From Cymodocea nodosa (taxonomy: Eukaryota; Streptophyta; Magnoliopsida; Alismatales; Cymodoceaceae), in the NCBI GenBank assembly GCA_036874045.1, contig JAZBRI010000008.1, positions 7,517,001-7,581,000 of the forward strand: DNA of 64,000 nucleotides, written 5' to 3'. The notes below the pieces were generated by a model. It worked only from the letters and a program-made list of their open reading frames with translations. It had not been told where the DNA came from and ran no database searches. Positions 49,288 to 60,552 of this stretch are shown here, one piece after another (the stretch's first letter is position 1; each line of letters begins with the position of its first letter). The translations under genes and the position numbers were made by a program.

Positions 49288-52200
49288 CTAAGTAAAGCTC
49301 GAGTAGTCCTCTACTTTTACTTCTTCTATAATTCTAAAGGAACTTTTTGGTATTTTCAAAATAGGTCTAAGTCTTTGTCCATTTACATTAAATATATTCT
49401 GATTTTTAGGATTTTCAATTTCAATAGCTCTCTATAGGAATAAATATTTCGAATTATGTTAGGTCCTACCCACCTAGATCTTAATTTTCCTAGATGGTTA
49501 TGGAGTCTAGTCATGTAAAGATATACTTCTTATCCTATTTCAAAGGTTTTTGGAATAATTTTCTTGTCATGCTAGAACATCATTTTCTCTTTTTCTCTTA
49601 CAGTTTTCAAATAAGCTTCATTCCTAAATTCTTTTAATTCAATCAATTGCATTTTCCTATTTTCAGCAGCTTGATTAAAATTAGTGTTTAGAGTTTTTAT
49701 GCCTAATAAGTTTTATGTTCAATTTCATCTAGTAAATGACAACATTTTCCATATACTAGCCTAAAAGGTGACATACCTAAGCTTGTCTTATAAGCAATTC
49801 TATAAGTCCGAAGTGCATCTATTAATCTATTAGCCCAATCTTTTCTAGTAGGATTTACTACTTTTTCTAAGATTAACTTAATTTGTTTGTTTGCACTTTC
49901 TACTTGTCCACTTGTTTGCGGATGATATGATGTTGCAATTTTGTGATTGACTCCATATTTCTTCATTAAGGCTTCAAAACTTCAATTAGAGAAATGAGTT
50001 CCTCTATCACTGATAATAGCTTTAGGTCTTCCAAATCTAGCAATTATATTAGTTCTTATGAAATGTATTACCACTTTGTTGTCATTAGTTTTTATAGGAA
50101 TAACTTCTATCCATTTAGATACATAATCCACCCCCAACAATATATAATTAAATTGATTAGACATAGGAAATGGACCCATAAAATTTATTCCCCACATATC
50201 AAAGATTTCAACCTCAACAATAGGATTAAGAGACATCATATTCCTCTTTGATGTTCTTCCTATTTGTTGACATCTTAAACAACTTAAGTAGTATTTATGA
50301 GCATATTTGAATAGTGTTGGCCAATAAAATCCACATTACAGAATTTTGGCAGTAGTTTTCCTTGAACCAAAATGCTCTCCACATGCTTGGTCATGGTAGA
50401 AAGACAATAAGCTCTGATATTCAGTTTCTAGAACACACCTCCTTAAAACTAAATCAGGACATTTCTTAAATAAGTATGGGTCTTCCCAATAGTAATATTT
50501 TACTCTTGAAAAGAACAATTTCTTATCCTATCTATTCTAATCCTTAGATGTTAAACCAATAACTAAGTAATTAACTATGTCTACATACCAAGACATTGTG
50601 TTCATGGTCATTAACTGTTCAACAAGAAAATTATCCTTAATTTCAATATTTGATTTTTTTATTTGTAATCTTGATAAATGATTTGCTGCTACATTCTCAC
50701 AACCTTTTTTATCTTTAATTCTAGATCAAATTCTTGTAATAATAATATCCATCAGATCAATCTAGGTTTAGTCACTTTCTTTGCTATTAGGTGTTTTAAA
50801 GTTGAATGATCCGTGTATACTATCACTTTAGCTCCAATCAGATATGATCTAAACTTTTCTAAGGCAAACACAACAGGTAACAATTCTTTTTCAGTAGTTG
50901 TATAATTAACTTGAGCATCATTTAATGTTTTGCTTGCATAATGAACCACTCTAGGAGATTTTTCTATCTTCTGTCCCAGCACTGCTCCTATAGCAAAATC
51001 AGATGCATCGCACATTAATTCAAATGGATGGCTCCAATCAAGTGCTTGTATTATAAGAGTTGAAATTAAGCTAGTCTTAAGCTTGAAAAATGCTTCTTTG
51101 CAATTTTTATCAAAGTTGAATGGGACATCTCTTAATAGATTAGTTAAAGGTCTAGCTATTTTGCTAAAATCTTTAATAAATCTTCTATAAAATCCAGCAT
51201 GTCCTAAAAATGATCTAATATCTTTTACTGATTTAGGTTTTGGTAGATTAGAAATTACTTCTATTTTAGCTTTATCTACTTCCAACCCTTTCTTTGAAAC
51301 AACATGTCCTAAGACTATTCCTTGTTTAACCATGAAGTGATATTTTTCCCAATTTAGAACCAAACTTTTTCCACATAGTGTTTTAATACTTGGTGTAAAT
51401 TGTTTAAACACGCTTCATATGAAGTTCCATATATAGTAAAATCATCCATAAATATTTCTAAATTTTTTTTAGTCATTCTAGTGAATATGCCCTACATACA
51501 CCTTTGAAAGGTAGCCAGTGCATTAAATAATCTGAATGGCATTCTCTTAAAAGCATAAGTTCCATTAGGACATGTGAAAGTTGTTTTCTCTTGATCCTCT
51601 AATGCTACTAGAACTTGGTTATATCCTGAATACCCATCTAGGAAACAAAAATATTCTTGCCCTACTAATTTCTCTAGTATTTGATCTATAAAAGGTAAGG
51701 GAAAATGATCTTTCCTAGTCACAGCATTCAGCTTTCTATAGTCTATACACACTCTCCAGCCTGACTGAATTCTAGTGGGTATCAAGTCCTGACTTTCATT
51801 CCTAATAACTGTTAATCTTGATTTCTTAGGAACTGCATGGATTGGACTAACCCATGAGCTACCAGAAATTGGATAAATTATGTCATTATCTAACCATTTC
51901 ACTATTTCCTTCTTGACTACTTCTTTAAGGTTTGGATTTAATCTCCTCTCAGGAATTCTAACTGGTTTAGTATTTTGTTCTAAATATATGTGGTGACAGC
52001 AAAAAGTTGCACTTAACCTTTTTATATTAGTCATAGTCCATCCTATTGCCTCTTTATAAGTTTTTACTTCATCTTTTAATTTAGCAATTTCATCCTCTTT
52101 TAAATCTGAAGCAATAATGATTGAACATGTTCGTTTTTCTTCTAGAAATATATAGGTTAATTCAAGAGGTAAATGTTTTAAATCTAAATGTTGACCATCA

Positions 52201-52960
52201 GAAGCTAGAGCTCTTAATTGAACATTTTCATTTTCAATATAAATCTCTTCTTGATCTCCTTCTACATTTATGCTTTCACTTTCTTCTAAATTTTCAGAAT
52301 TTAGTTGCCTATTTAATTCTTCTTGAATCACATCATTTAGCATATCTCCTTCATCCTCTAAAAAGTCTATAGTATGTAAGGACATTTCAAACTCCTCAAA
52401 CTTTTCTAGTTTGAAAATTTTTAATTGAGTATCCTCATTACCATATGCTAACTTCATTGCTCCAGTTTTACAATTTATAACAGCCCCTGATGTTGTTAAG
52501 AATGGCCTTCCCCAAATTAAAGATGTGTCATGATTTTTATGTTTAATTTGTTGGGAATCCAAAATCACAATATCAATAGGATATATGAAGTTTTTGATTT
52601 TAATTAAGACATCCTCTATTTTTCCTCTAGGTATCTTATACTTCTATCATCTAATTGAATAATCTAGTAGGGATTAAGTATTCTAATCCTAAGGATGCAA
52701 ATATATCACTCGGCATAACATTTATACCTACACCTAAGTCTATTAAGGTTCTTTCTAGAATGGTACTTCCTATGGTGCATGATATAAGAGGGATTCTTGG
52801 ATCAGATAACTTTTTAGGAATTTGTGGCAGAAATAGGGAACTACTTTGCTTAGCTAAAGAGACTTTTCTCAAAACTTTTCACTCTCTTTTCTTAGTACAC
52901 CAATCCTTAAAAAATTTAGCATAAGGTGGCATTTTCTGCAATAAGTCTAACAAAGGAATG
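49288..52960 (-). pseudogene. Protease-RT-RNase H-integrase polyprotein, copy B
   Basis: On the minus strand the protease region is near 52800-52700; the site reads [12 protein letters not shown]. Then come RT (52568-51492; [34 protein letters not shown]), a MDD box near 51450 in a broken frame, and RNase H (51411-50752; [25 protein letters not shown]). Integrase follows (50518-49703; [30 protein letters not shown]); the first catalytic Asp is changed to Asn. The RT Trp codon that is TAG in copies A and C is intact here ([13 protein letters not shown]). Frameshifts divide it into at least five pieces. Confidence 0.9.
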
Positions 52961-54033
52961 TTAACTTGTACTTTTTTGAAAAATTTCTCTAATTTTTTCT
53001 TATTTTTTAGGAAATGTTTGTTGTAATCTTTCAAGATAGGGTGATAATGATAGTGATTTAAAAGTGTCTTTTTATTTCATTTCATTTGGTTGATCATTTT
53101 TAGTCTCATTTTCAAATTCAGATTTTTCTTCATTGATTTCTATGTTTTCAGATATTACATTTTCATTATCATTTTGATTTTTGTTCTTATCCACCTTCAT
53201 GTTATTTTCTTTTTGAATTCTTGGTGGTATATCAGTTTCAGATCTTAATGTTATACATACATCTTTCAGATTTTCATTACTTTCATGATGTTCTTGTATT
53301 TCATTTTCATGATTATAATCTTCAACTGTTTTTAGTTTTAAATTGCATTCTTTAAATTCTATTGCATTGGTATTTTCTTTTGTTTGTATATCTTGCAATT
53401 ATGCAAATCTGTAACATTAAAATTTTCATTTGTGTTTTCCTATTTCATAGCTTGTAATCTCATTGTAAATTCGTCCAATGCTTTTAGTTTTCTTTCAAGA
53501 TCATCTAATCTCATTGCCTTAAATTTTTGATCAATTTTCATTATGGTTTTTTCAGTTTTGTATATGATATCAATTTTAGGTTCTGAATATTCTTCTTTAT
53601 AGTTTAATTGGTTGACTTCTTGTCGCTGACACATGGATTGTTCCAGTTTGTCCATATTTTGCTCTAAGCTATGCTTTAGTCTGTCATACCTATCCCAAAC
53701 TTCCTTGTCTCTCAACATATTACACATTCTAAATTGACCATTAGTTGGGTAAACTATAGGATTCTCATAGTCAGCTCTATTATATTGAATATAATTCATT
53801 TGTTGTTCATGTGATCTAACCATCTGCAACCATCTCAGTTTCAAATAATCAGAGATGTCATGACATTCTAAATTGCAGAATTCACATATGCTGACTACAG
53901 GTATTAGAAATCTTTGAGCATAAGCATATACCATATTCTCAATTATAGAATAAAACACACAATACTCTTCTGCTATTAAAACAAAATAGCACTCACAGTT
54001 GCTTAGCTTCTCAATCCTCGGCAATGGCGCCAA
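52961..54033 (-). pseudogene. Zinc-knuckle part of gag, copy B
   Basis: Open from 54033 to 53440, starting inside the PBS region with IENMVYAYAQRF. The zinc motif is weakened (CEFCNLECHDIS). The coiled coil and acidic stretch follow and continue in another frame at 53398-53072. At the codon that is TAG in A and C it reads MCQRQEVNQ. No capsid domain lies between the PBS and this segment. Confidence 0.75.
54015..54032 (-). other. Primer binding site of copy B
   Basis: On the minus strand it reads tggcgccattgccgagga, seven bases after the LTR end (cccaaaca). It is close to the Athila tRNA-Asp type. Confidence 0.85.
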
Positions 54034-54039
54034 AAAACT

Positions 54040-54497
54040 TGTTTGGGTTTTTAGTTAAATCATAAACTTGGTTTATTTGTTTTTATGCTTATATAAATAA
54101 TTACTTTTAGAAGTAAACAAACAACCTTTCACACAAATTAGATATTAATTCCAATTTGTGTTTTAACTGCAAGTGCACAGTGTATATTGTATTTGTGTGC
54201 AAGTACAGGCCGATCCTATAGAGATTGAGTAAGAATTGTGTACTGTTCCAATTTTTATATTGCAATTTATATGTGTTCAGTTAAGCACTCCGTTGAGTTA
54301 CAGTTAACACAACAGACTTAGTTCGTGGAGTTATGGCTAACTCAACGGACTAACCTCGTGGACTTAAGTTAACTCCATGAGCTTATCTTTCCAGTTATAT
54401 ATTGCTTTTTACAGAGGAATACGACCAACCATTGGGCGGTTCCATAGAATGTAAATAATATCAATTAAGCTCTTTAATGTTAGTTAATATTTAATTT
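54040..54497 (-). repeat. 5' LTR of copy B (3'-terminal 458 bp only)
   Basis: It matches 22395-22664 plus 24820-25000 and breaks off near gttagttaatatt. There the sequence changes to the opposite-strand LTR of copy C. Confidence 0.8.
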
Positions 54498-55211
54498 TTA
54501 TCAAAAATACCAAAAGCAACTTATCTGCTATTGTATGTTGTATTTGAGTGTTGTATCGTGATTAATGTTATCTTTGTTAGTGCTGTGATTGTTTTATGTT
54601 TGTTTTAGTTTTACAATTTATTAAAATTGGTTCGTTCAAAAGACTTAAAGATTTTAATGGTTACTGTTTGAATTATCTGAATGTTAGTATTGCTTAAAGA
54701 AAAATCCAGTGTTTACTAACATTAAAGAGCTTAATTGATATTATTTACAATCTGTGGAATCGCCCAATGGTTGGCCGAATTCCTTTGTAAATAGCAGTAT
54801 TTAAAAAGAAAAGGCAAGCTCGTGGAGTTAACTTAAGTCCACGAGGTTAGTCCGTTGAGTTAGTTATAACTCAACGAACTTTATCCATTGAGTTAACTGT
54901 AATTCAACGGAAAGCTTATTGAATATATAAATTTGATTGTTAACAAATAGACAGTTCTAAACTCTTAAGCAATTCCCTGTGGGATCGACCTGTACTTGCA
55001 CACAGATACAATAGACACTATGCACTTGCAGTTAAAGTACAAATTGGAATTAATATCTAAATTGTATTAAAGGTTGTTTGTTTACTTCTAAAAGAAAAAG
55101 AATAGGCATAAAGATAAATTAACTAAGTAAAAACAGAAGTAATCAGATATTCTGGTATGTTATTGGAGATCTAATCAGATATTCTGGTGTCATGCTGGCA
55201 AAAGGCAAACA
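54498..55211 (+). repeat. 5' LTR of copy C (3'-terminal 714 bp only)
   Basis: It matches 44840-45505 of the solo LTR. The upstream part is missing at the inverted junction with copy B. Two degenerate PBS-like modules (agatattctggtatgttat, agatattctggtgtcatgc) precede its end, ggcaaaca. Confidence 0.8.
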
Positions 55212-55218
55212 AGTTTTA

Positions 55219-55236
55219 TGGCGCCATTGCTGGGGA
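55219..55236 (+). other. Primer binding site of copy C
   Basis: It reads tggcgccattgctgggga, seven bases after the LTR end. Athila-type tRNA-Asp PBS. Confidence 0.85.
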
Positions 55237-55347
55237 ATTGAAATGAATTGAATTGACTAGAATTGAATTGAATTAATATAAGCAATTGTTAAAGCTGTTT
55301 CGTTTTAATATTCAGAGTGTTGTGTGTTTTCTTCTGTAATTGAGAAT

Positions 55348-56295
55348 ATGGCATATGCTTATGCTCAAAGATTTCTGAAACCTGTAATTAGCATATGTGA
55401 ATTCTGCAATTCTGAAGGACATGACATTTCTAACTGTTTGAAATTGAGACATTTACAGATAGTTAGATCCCATGAACAACAAATGAATTATCCTCAGCAT
55501 AATAGAGCCGAGTATGAGAATCCTATAGTTTACCCAACTAATGGTTAGTATAAAATGTGTAATATGTTGAGAGACACTGAAGTTTGGGATAGGTATGACA
55601 GACTGGAGCGTAGTATAGAGCAAAACCTAGACAAACTAGAATATTTTATGTGTTAGCAACAAGAAGTCAACCAATTAAACTATAAGGAAGCATATTCAAA
55701 ACCTAAAATGGATATAATTTACGAAATTGAAAAAACCATAATGAAAATTGATCAAAAATTGAATGCAATGAGATTAGATGATCTGGAAAGAAAATTAAAA
55801 GCATTAGACGAATATACATTGAAAATACAAGTTATGCAACAGGACAATGAAAATTATAATGTTATAAACCTACATAATTTGCAAAATATACAGCAAACAG
55901 AAAATATTAATGCAAGAGAATTTAAAGAATGCACTTTAAAACTAAAAACAATTGAAGATCATAAACATGAAAATGATATACAAAAACATCATGAGAGTAA
56001 CAAAAATCTAGAAGATGTATGTGCAACATTAAGATCTGGAACTGATATACCACCAAGAACTCAAAATGAAAATGATATGAAGGAGGATAAAAGTAAAAAT
56101 CAAAATGATAATGAAAATGTAATATCTTAAAATCTAGAAATCACTGAAGAACAATCTGAATATGCTAATGAAGCTAAAAATGATCAAACAAATCAACTGA
56201 AAGAAAAAGAATCTTTTAAATCACAATCCTTAGCACCTTATCCTAAAAGATTACAACAAACAATACCTGAAAAACAAGAAAAAATCAGAGAAATT
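55348..56295 (+). pseudogene. Zinc-knuckle part of gag, copy C
   Basis: The ATG at 55348 opens MAYAYAQRFLK, followed by an intact CCHC knuckle (CEFCNSEGHDISNC). A coiled coil follows (about residues 120-155) and VCATLRSGTDIPP, the TLRSG landmark. It is in frame with the protease-pol downstream, so gag and pol are probably one polyprotein. Stops at 55546 (TAG), 55654 (TAG) and 56128 (TAA) interrupt it. The capsid domain normally found upstream of the knuckle is absent; only about 110 bp separate the PBS from this start. Confidence 0.78.
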
Positions 56296-59200
56296 TTGGA
56301 AAAAGTACAAGTTAACATTCCTTTGTTAGATCTATTGCAGAAAATACCACCTTGTGCTAAATTTCTGAAGGATTGGTGTACTAGGAAAAGAGAGCAAAAA
56401 GTTCTTAGAAATGTCTTTTTAGTTGAGCAAAGTAGTTCCCTATTTCTGCCACAAATTCCTAAAAAGTTATCTGATCTTGGAATCCCTGTTATATCATGCA
56501 CCATAGGAAATACCATTCTAGAAAGAACATTAATAGACTTAGGTGCAGGTATAAATGTTATGCCAAGTGATATATTTGCATCCTTAGGATTAGAAGGCTT
56601 AACTCCTAGTAGTACGGTTATTCAATTAGCTAATAGAAGTATAAGATACCCTAGAGGAAAAATAGAGGATGTCTTAATTAAAATCAAAAATTTTATATAC
56701 CTTATTGACATTGTAATATTGGATTCCCAACAAATTAAGCATAGAAATAGTGATACATCTTTAATTTTGGGAAGGCCATTTTTAGCAACATCAGGAGCTA
56801 TTATAAATTGTAAAACTGGAGTAATGAAGTTAGCATATGGTAATGAGGATACTCAATTAAATATTTTTCAACCAGAAAGGTTTGAGGAATTAGAAATGTC
56901 CTTACATACCATAGATTTTTTAGAGGATGAAGGAGATATGTTAGAAGATGTGATTCAAGAAGAATTAAATAGGCAAATCAATTCTGAAACTTTAGAGGAA
57001 AGTGAAAGCATAAATATAGAAGGAGATCAGGAAGAAATTAATTTAGAAAATGATGATGTTCAATTAGGAGCTCTTGCTTCTGATGGGCAACATTTAGAAT
57101 TAAAACATTTATCTCCTGAATTAACCTATATATTTCTGGAAGAGAAACGAACCTGCCCAATCATTATTGCTTCAGATTTAAAAGAGGATCAAATAGCTAA
57201 ATTAAAAGATGTAGTAAAAAGTTATAAAGAAGTAATAGGATGGACTATGATTGATATAAAAGGGTTAAGTTCAACTTTATGCTGTCACCACATATATTTA
57301 GAAGAAAATGCTAAACCTGTTAGAATCCTTGAGAGGAGATTAAATCAAAATCTTAAAGAAGTAGTCAGGAAGGAAATAGTGAAATGGTTAGATAATGACA
57401 TAATTTATCTGATTTCTAATAGCTCGTGGGTTAGCCCAATCCATGTAGTTCCCAAGAAATCAGGATTAACAGTTATTAGGAATGAAAGTCAAGACTTGAT
57501 ACCTACTAGAATTCAATCAGGCTAGAGAGTATGTATAGATTATAGAAAGTTGAATGTTGTGACTAGGAAAGATCATTTTCCCTTACGTTTTATAGATCAA
57601 ATGCTGGAAAGATTAGTAGGGCAAGAATATTTTTGTTTCCTAGACGGGTATTCAGGTTATAATCAAATTTCAGTAACATTAGAGGATCAAGAGAAAACAA
57701 CTTTCACCTGTTCTAATGGAACTTATGCTTTTAAGAGAATGCCATTCAGTTTATGCAATGCACTAGCTACCTTTCAATGGTGTATGCAAGGCATATTTAT
57801 TGGAATGACTGAAGATTTTTTAGAAATATTTATAGATGATTTTACTGTATATGGCAACTCATATGAAGTTTGTTTAAGTAATTTAGACCAAATATTAAAA
57901 CACTATGTGGAAAAAAATCTGGTTTTAAATTGGGAAAAATGTCACTTCATGGTTAAACAAGGAATAGTCTTAGGGCATGTTGTTTCTAAGAAAGGGTTGG
58001 AAGTAGATAAAGCTAAAATAGAAGTAATTTCTAATCTACCAGAACCTAAATCAGTAAAAGATATTCGATCATTTCTAGGACATTCTGGTTTTTATAGAAG
58101 ATTTATTAAAGACTTTAGCAAATTAGCTAGACCTTTAACTAATCTATTAAAAGATGTTCCATTTAACTTTGATAAAAATTGCAAGGAAGCATTTTTCAGA
58201 CTTAAGACTAGCTTAATTTCAACTCCTATAATTCAAGCACTTGATTGGAACTATCTATTTGAATTAATGTGCGATGCATCTGATTTTGCTGTAGGAGCAA
58301 TGTTGGGACAGAAGATAGAAAAATCTCCTAGAGTGATTTATTATGCAAGTAAAACCTTAAATGATGCTCAAGTTAATTACACAACTACTGAAAAAGAACT
58401 ATTAGCTGTTGTGTTTGCCTTAGAAAAGTTTAGATCATATCTGATTGGAGCTAAAGTGATAGTATACACGGATCAATTAGTTTTAAAACATCTAATAAAG
58501 AAAAAAGAGACTAAACCTAGATTGATTCGATGGATATTATTATTACAAGAATTTGATCTAGAAATTAAAGATAAAAAAGTTTGTGAGAATGTAGTAGCAG
58601 ATCATTTATCAAGATTACAAATAGAGAAATCAAATATTGAAATTAAGGATAATTTTCCTAATGAACAATTAATGACCATCAACACAATGCCTTGGTATGC
58701 AGACATAGTTAATTACTTAGTAACTGGTTTAAGACCTAAGGATTGGAATAGACAAGATAAGAAATTATTTTTCTCGAGAGTAAAATATTATTATTGGGAA
58801 GACCCATACTTATTTAAGAAATGTCTTGATATGGTTTTAAGGTGTGTTCTAGAAACTGAATATCCAAGCATATTGTCTTTCTATCATGATCAAGCTTGTG
58901 GAGGGCATTTTGGTTCAGGGAAAACAAGTGCAAAAATTCTACAATGTGGGTTTTATTTGCCAACACTATTCAAAGATGCTCATAAATATTGCTTAAGTTG
59001 TTTAAGATGTCAACTAATAGGAACAATATCAAAGATGAATATGATGCCTCTTAATCCTATTGTTGATGTTGAAATCTTTGATGTGTGGGGAATAGATTTT
59101 ATGGGTCCATTTCCTTTGTCTAATCAATTTAATTACATATTGTTGGGGGTGGATTATGTATCTAAATGGATAGAAGCTATTCCTATGAAAACTAATGACA

Positions 59201-59991
59201 ACAAAGTGGTAATACAATTTATAAGAACTAATATATTTGCCCGATTTGGAATACCTAAAGCTATTATCAGTGATAGAGGAACTCATTTCTGTAATAGAAG
59301 TTTCGAAGCCTTAATGAAGAAATATGAAGTAAACCACAAAATTACAACATCATATCATCCGCAAACAAGTGGACAAGAAGAAAGTGATAACAAACAAATT
59401 AAGTTAATCCTAGAAAAAGTAGTAAATCCTACTAGAACAGATTGGGCTAATAGATTGATAGATGCACTTTGGGCTTATAGAATTGCTTATAAGACAAGCT
59501 TAGGTATGTCACCTTTTAGGCTAGTATATGGAAAAAGTTGTCATTTACCTACTGAAATAGAACATAAAGCTTATTGGGCATTAAAAACTCTGAATACTAA
59601 TTTAAATCAAGCTTCTAAAAATAGAAAAATGCAACTAATTGAATTAAAAGAATTTAGAATTGAAGCTTATTCGAAGACTGTAAGAGAAAAAGAGAAAATG
59701 AAATTCTGGCATGATAGGAAAATTATTCCAAAAAGCTTTGAAATAGAACAAGAAGTATATCTTTACATGGCTGGACTCCATAACCATCTAGGAAAATTAA
59801 GATCTAGATGGGCAGGACCTTACATAGTTCAAAATATTTATCCTTATGGAGCTATTGAAATTGAAAATCCTAAAAATCAGAATATATTTAAAGTAAATGG
59901 ACAAAGACTTAGACCTATTCTGAAAACACCAAAAAACTCCTTTGAAATTATAGAAGAAGTCAGAGTAGAGGACTACTCGAGCTTTACATAG
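56296..59991 (+). CDS. Protease-RT-RNase H-integrase polyprotein, copy C (one in-frame TAG)
   Basis: The protease has [12 protein letters not shown] at about 56536 and the flap-like [13 protein letters not shown] includes the FIDD catalytic box (about 57829) and [16 protein letters not shown]. RNase H has all four acidic residues: CDASD, the Glu of TTTEKEL, VYTD and VVADHLS. Integrase has HDQACGGH with CLSCLRC (zinc site), [17 protein letters not shown] and [11 protein letters not shown]. The spacing from the second Asp to the last Glu is 35 residues, as expected for DDE integrases. It ends with an Athila-style tail ([11 protein letters not shown]). The only break is TAG at 57523-57525, where copy B has Trp ([13 protein letters not shown]). 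The 813 codons after it are open. The lineage is Ty3/Athila by the F(I/M)DD box, PBS and downstream ORFs. Confidence 0.93.
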
Positions 59992-60274
59992 TAAGAAATC
60001 AGTTTTTATGTTTATATATATATATATATATAAAATTTATAAAATATAAAAATCGTTGCGGTTCAACCGACTAGATCCATCGGTATGATCGGAACATAAA
60101 AAATATGTATATTAATTTTCAGAAAAAAATGTTGGTTTTACCGAAACATAGTATTGGTTCAATTAGAAAAAAATTAGGTCTGACCGAAACATAGTAGCGG
60201 TTAAATCGGTAAAAAAAAAAACAGAAAAACTATTATCTGTAGTATTTTTATTATTATATCTGTTTGTACGGGGA

Positions 60275-60369
60275 GTCCGTTGAGTTACGCTTAACTCAAC
60301 GAGCTTACTCCATTGTGTCTTGAGTTAGTCAACGAGCTTATTCTGTTGAGTTAACTGTAAGTCAACGGA
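60275..60369 (+). repeat. Hairpin cluster between integrase and ORF2, copy C
   Basis: Inverted pairs tccgttgagtta/taactcaacga and ctgttgagtta/taagtcaacgga, same position and order as copies A and B. Confidence 0.85.
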
Positions 60370-60552
60370 GTACTGTAGCTAAGACCGCGGATAAGATAGT
60401 AATAGTTGGTTCGGAAAATGACCCGATTACCCGCCTAAACTTAGGGCTTATTTAAACTAAAACCTAGGGTTTTGGGGGCATTTTCTAGTAAATCATTTAG
60501 AATCTAGAACAATAGAAATAAGAGCGATATCGTGCTATTGTGTAACTCCACA

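Larger units (their letters stand above)
22395..54497 (-). mobile_element. Athila-like Ty3 retrotransposon, copy B (nested, minus strand)
   Basis: Minus-strand order: truncated 5' LTR (54497-54040), PBS (54032-54015), zinc-knuckle gag, pol, ORF2, ORF3, capsid gag, F-box gene, PPT (26520-26507) and 3' LTR (26506-22395). Three later insertions interrupt it: copy A (27237-39806), a solo LTR (43673-45577) and another solo LTR (22665-24819). Removing each insertion and one TSD restores sequence collinear with the other copies. Without the insertions B is about 15.5 kb. It sits in the Copia LTR; its own TSD cannot be checked because the right LTR is cut. Confidence 0.85.
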
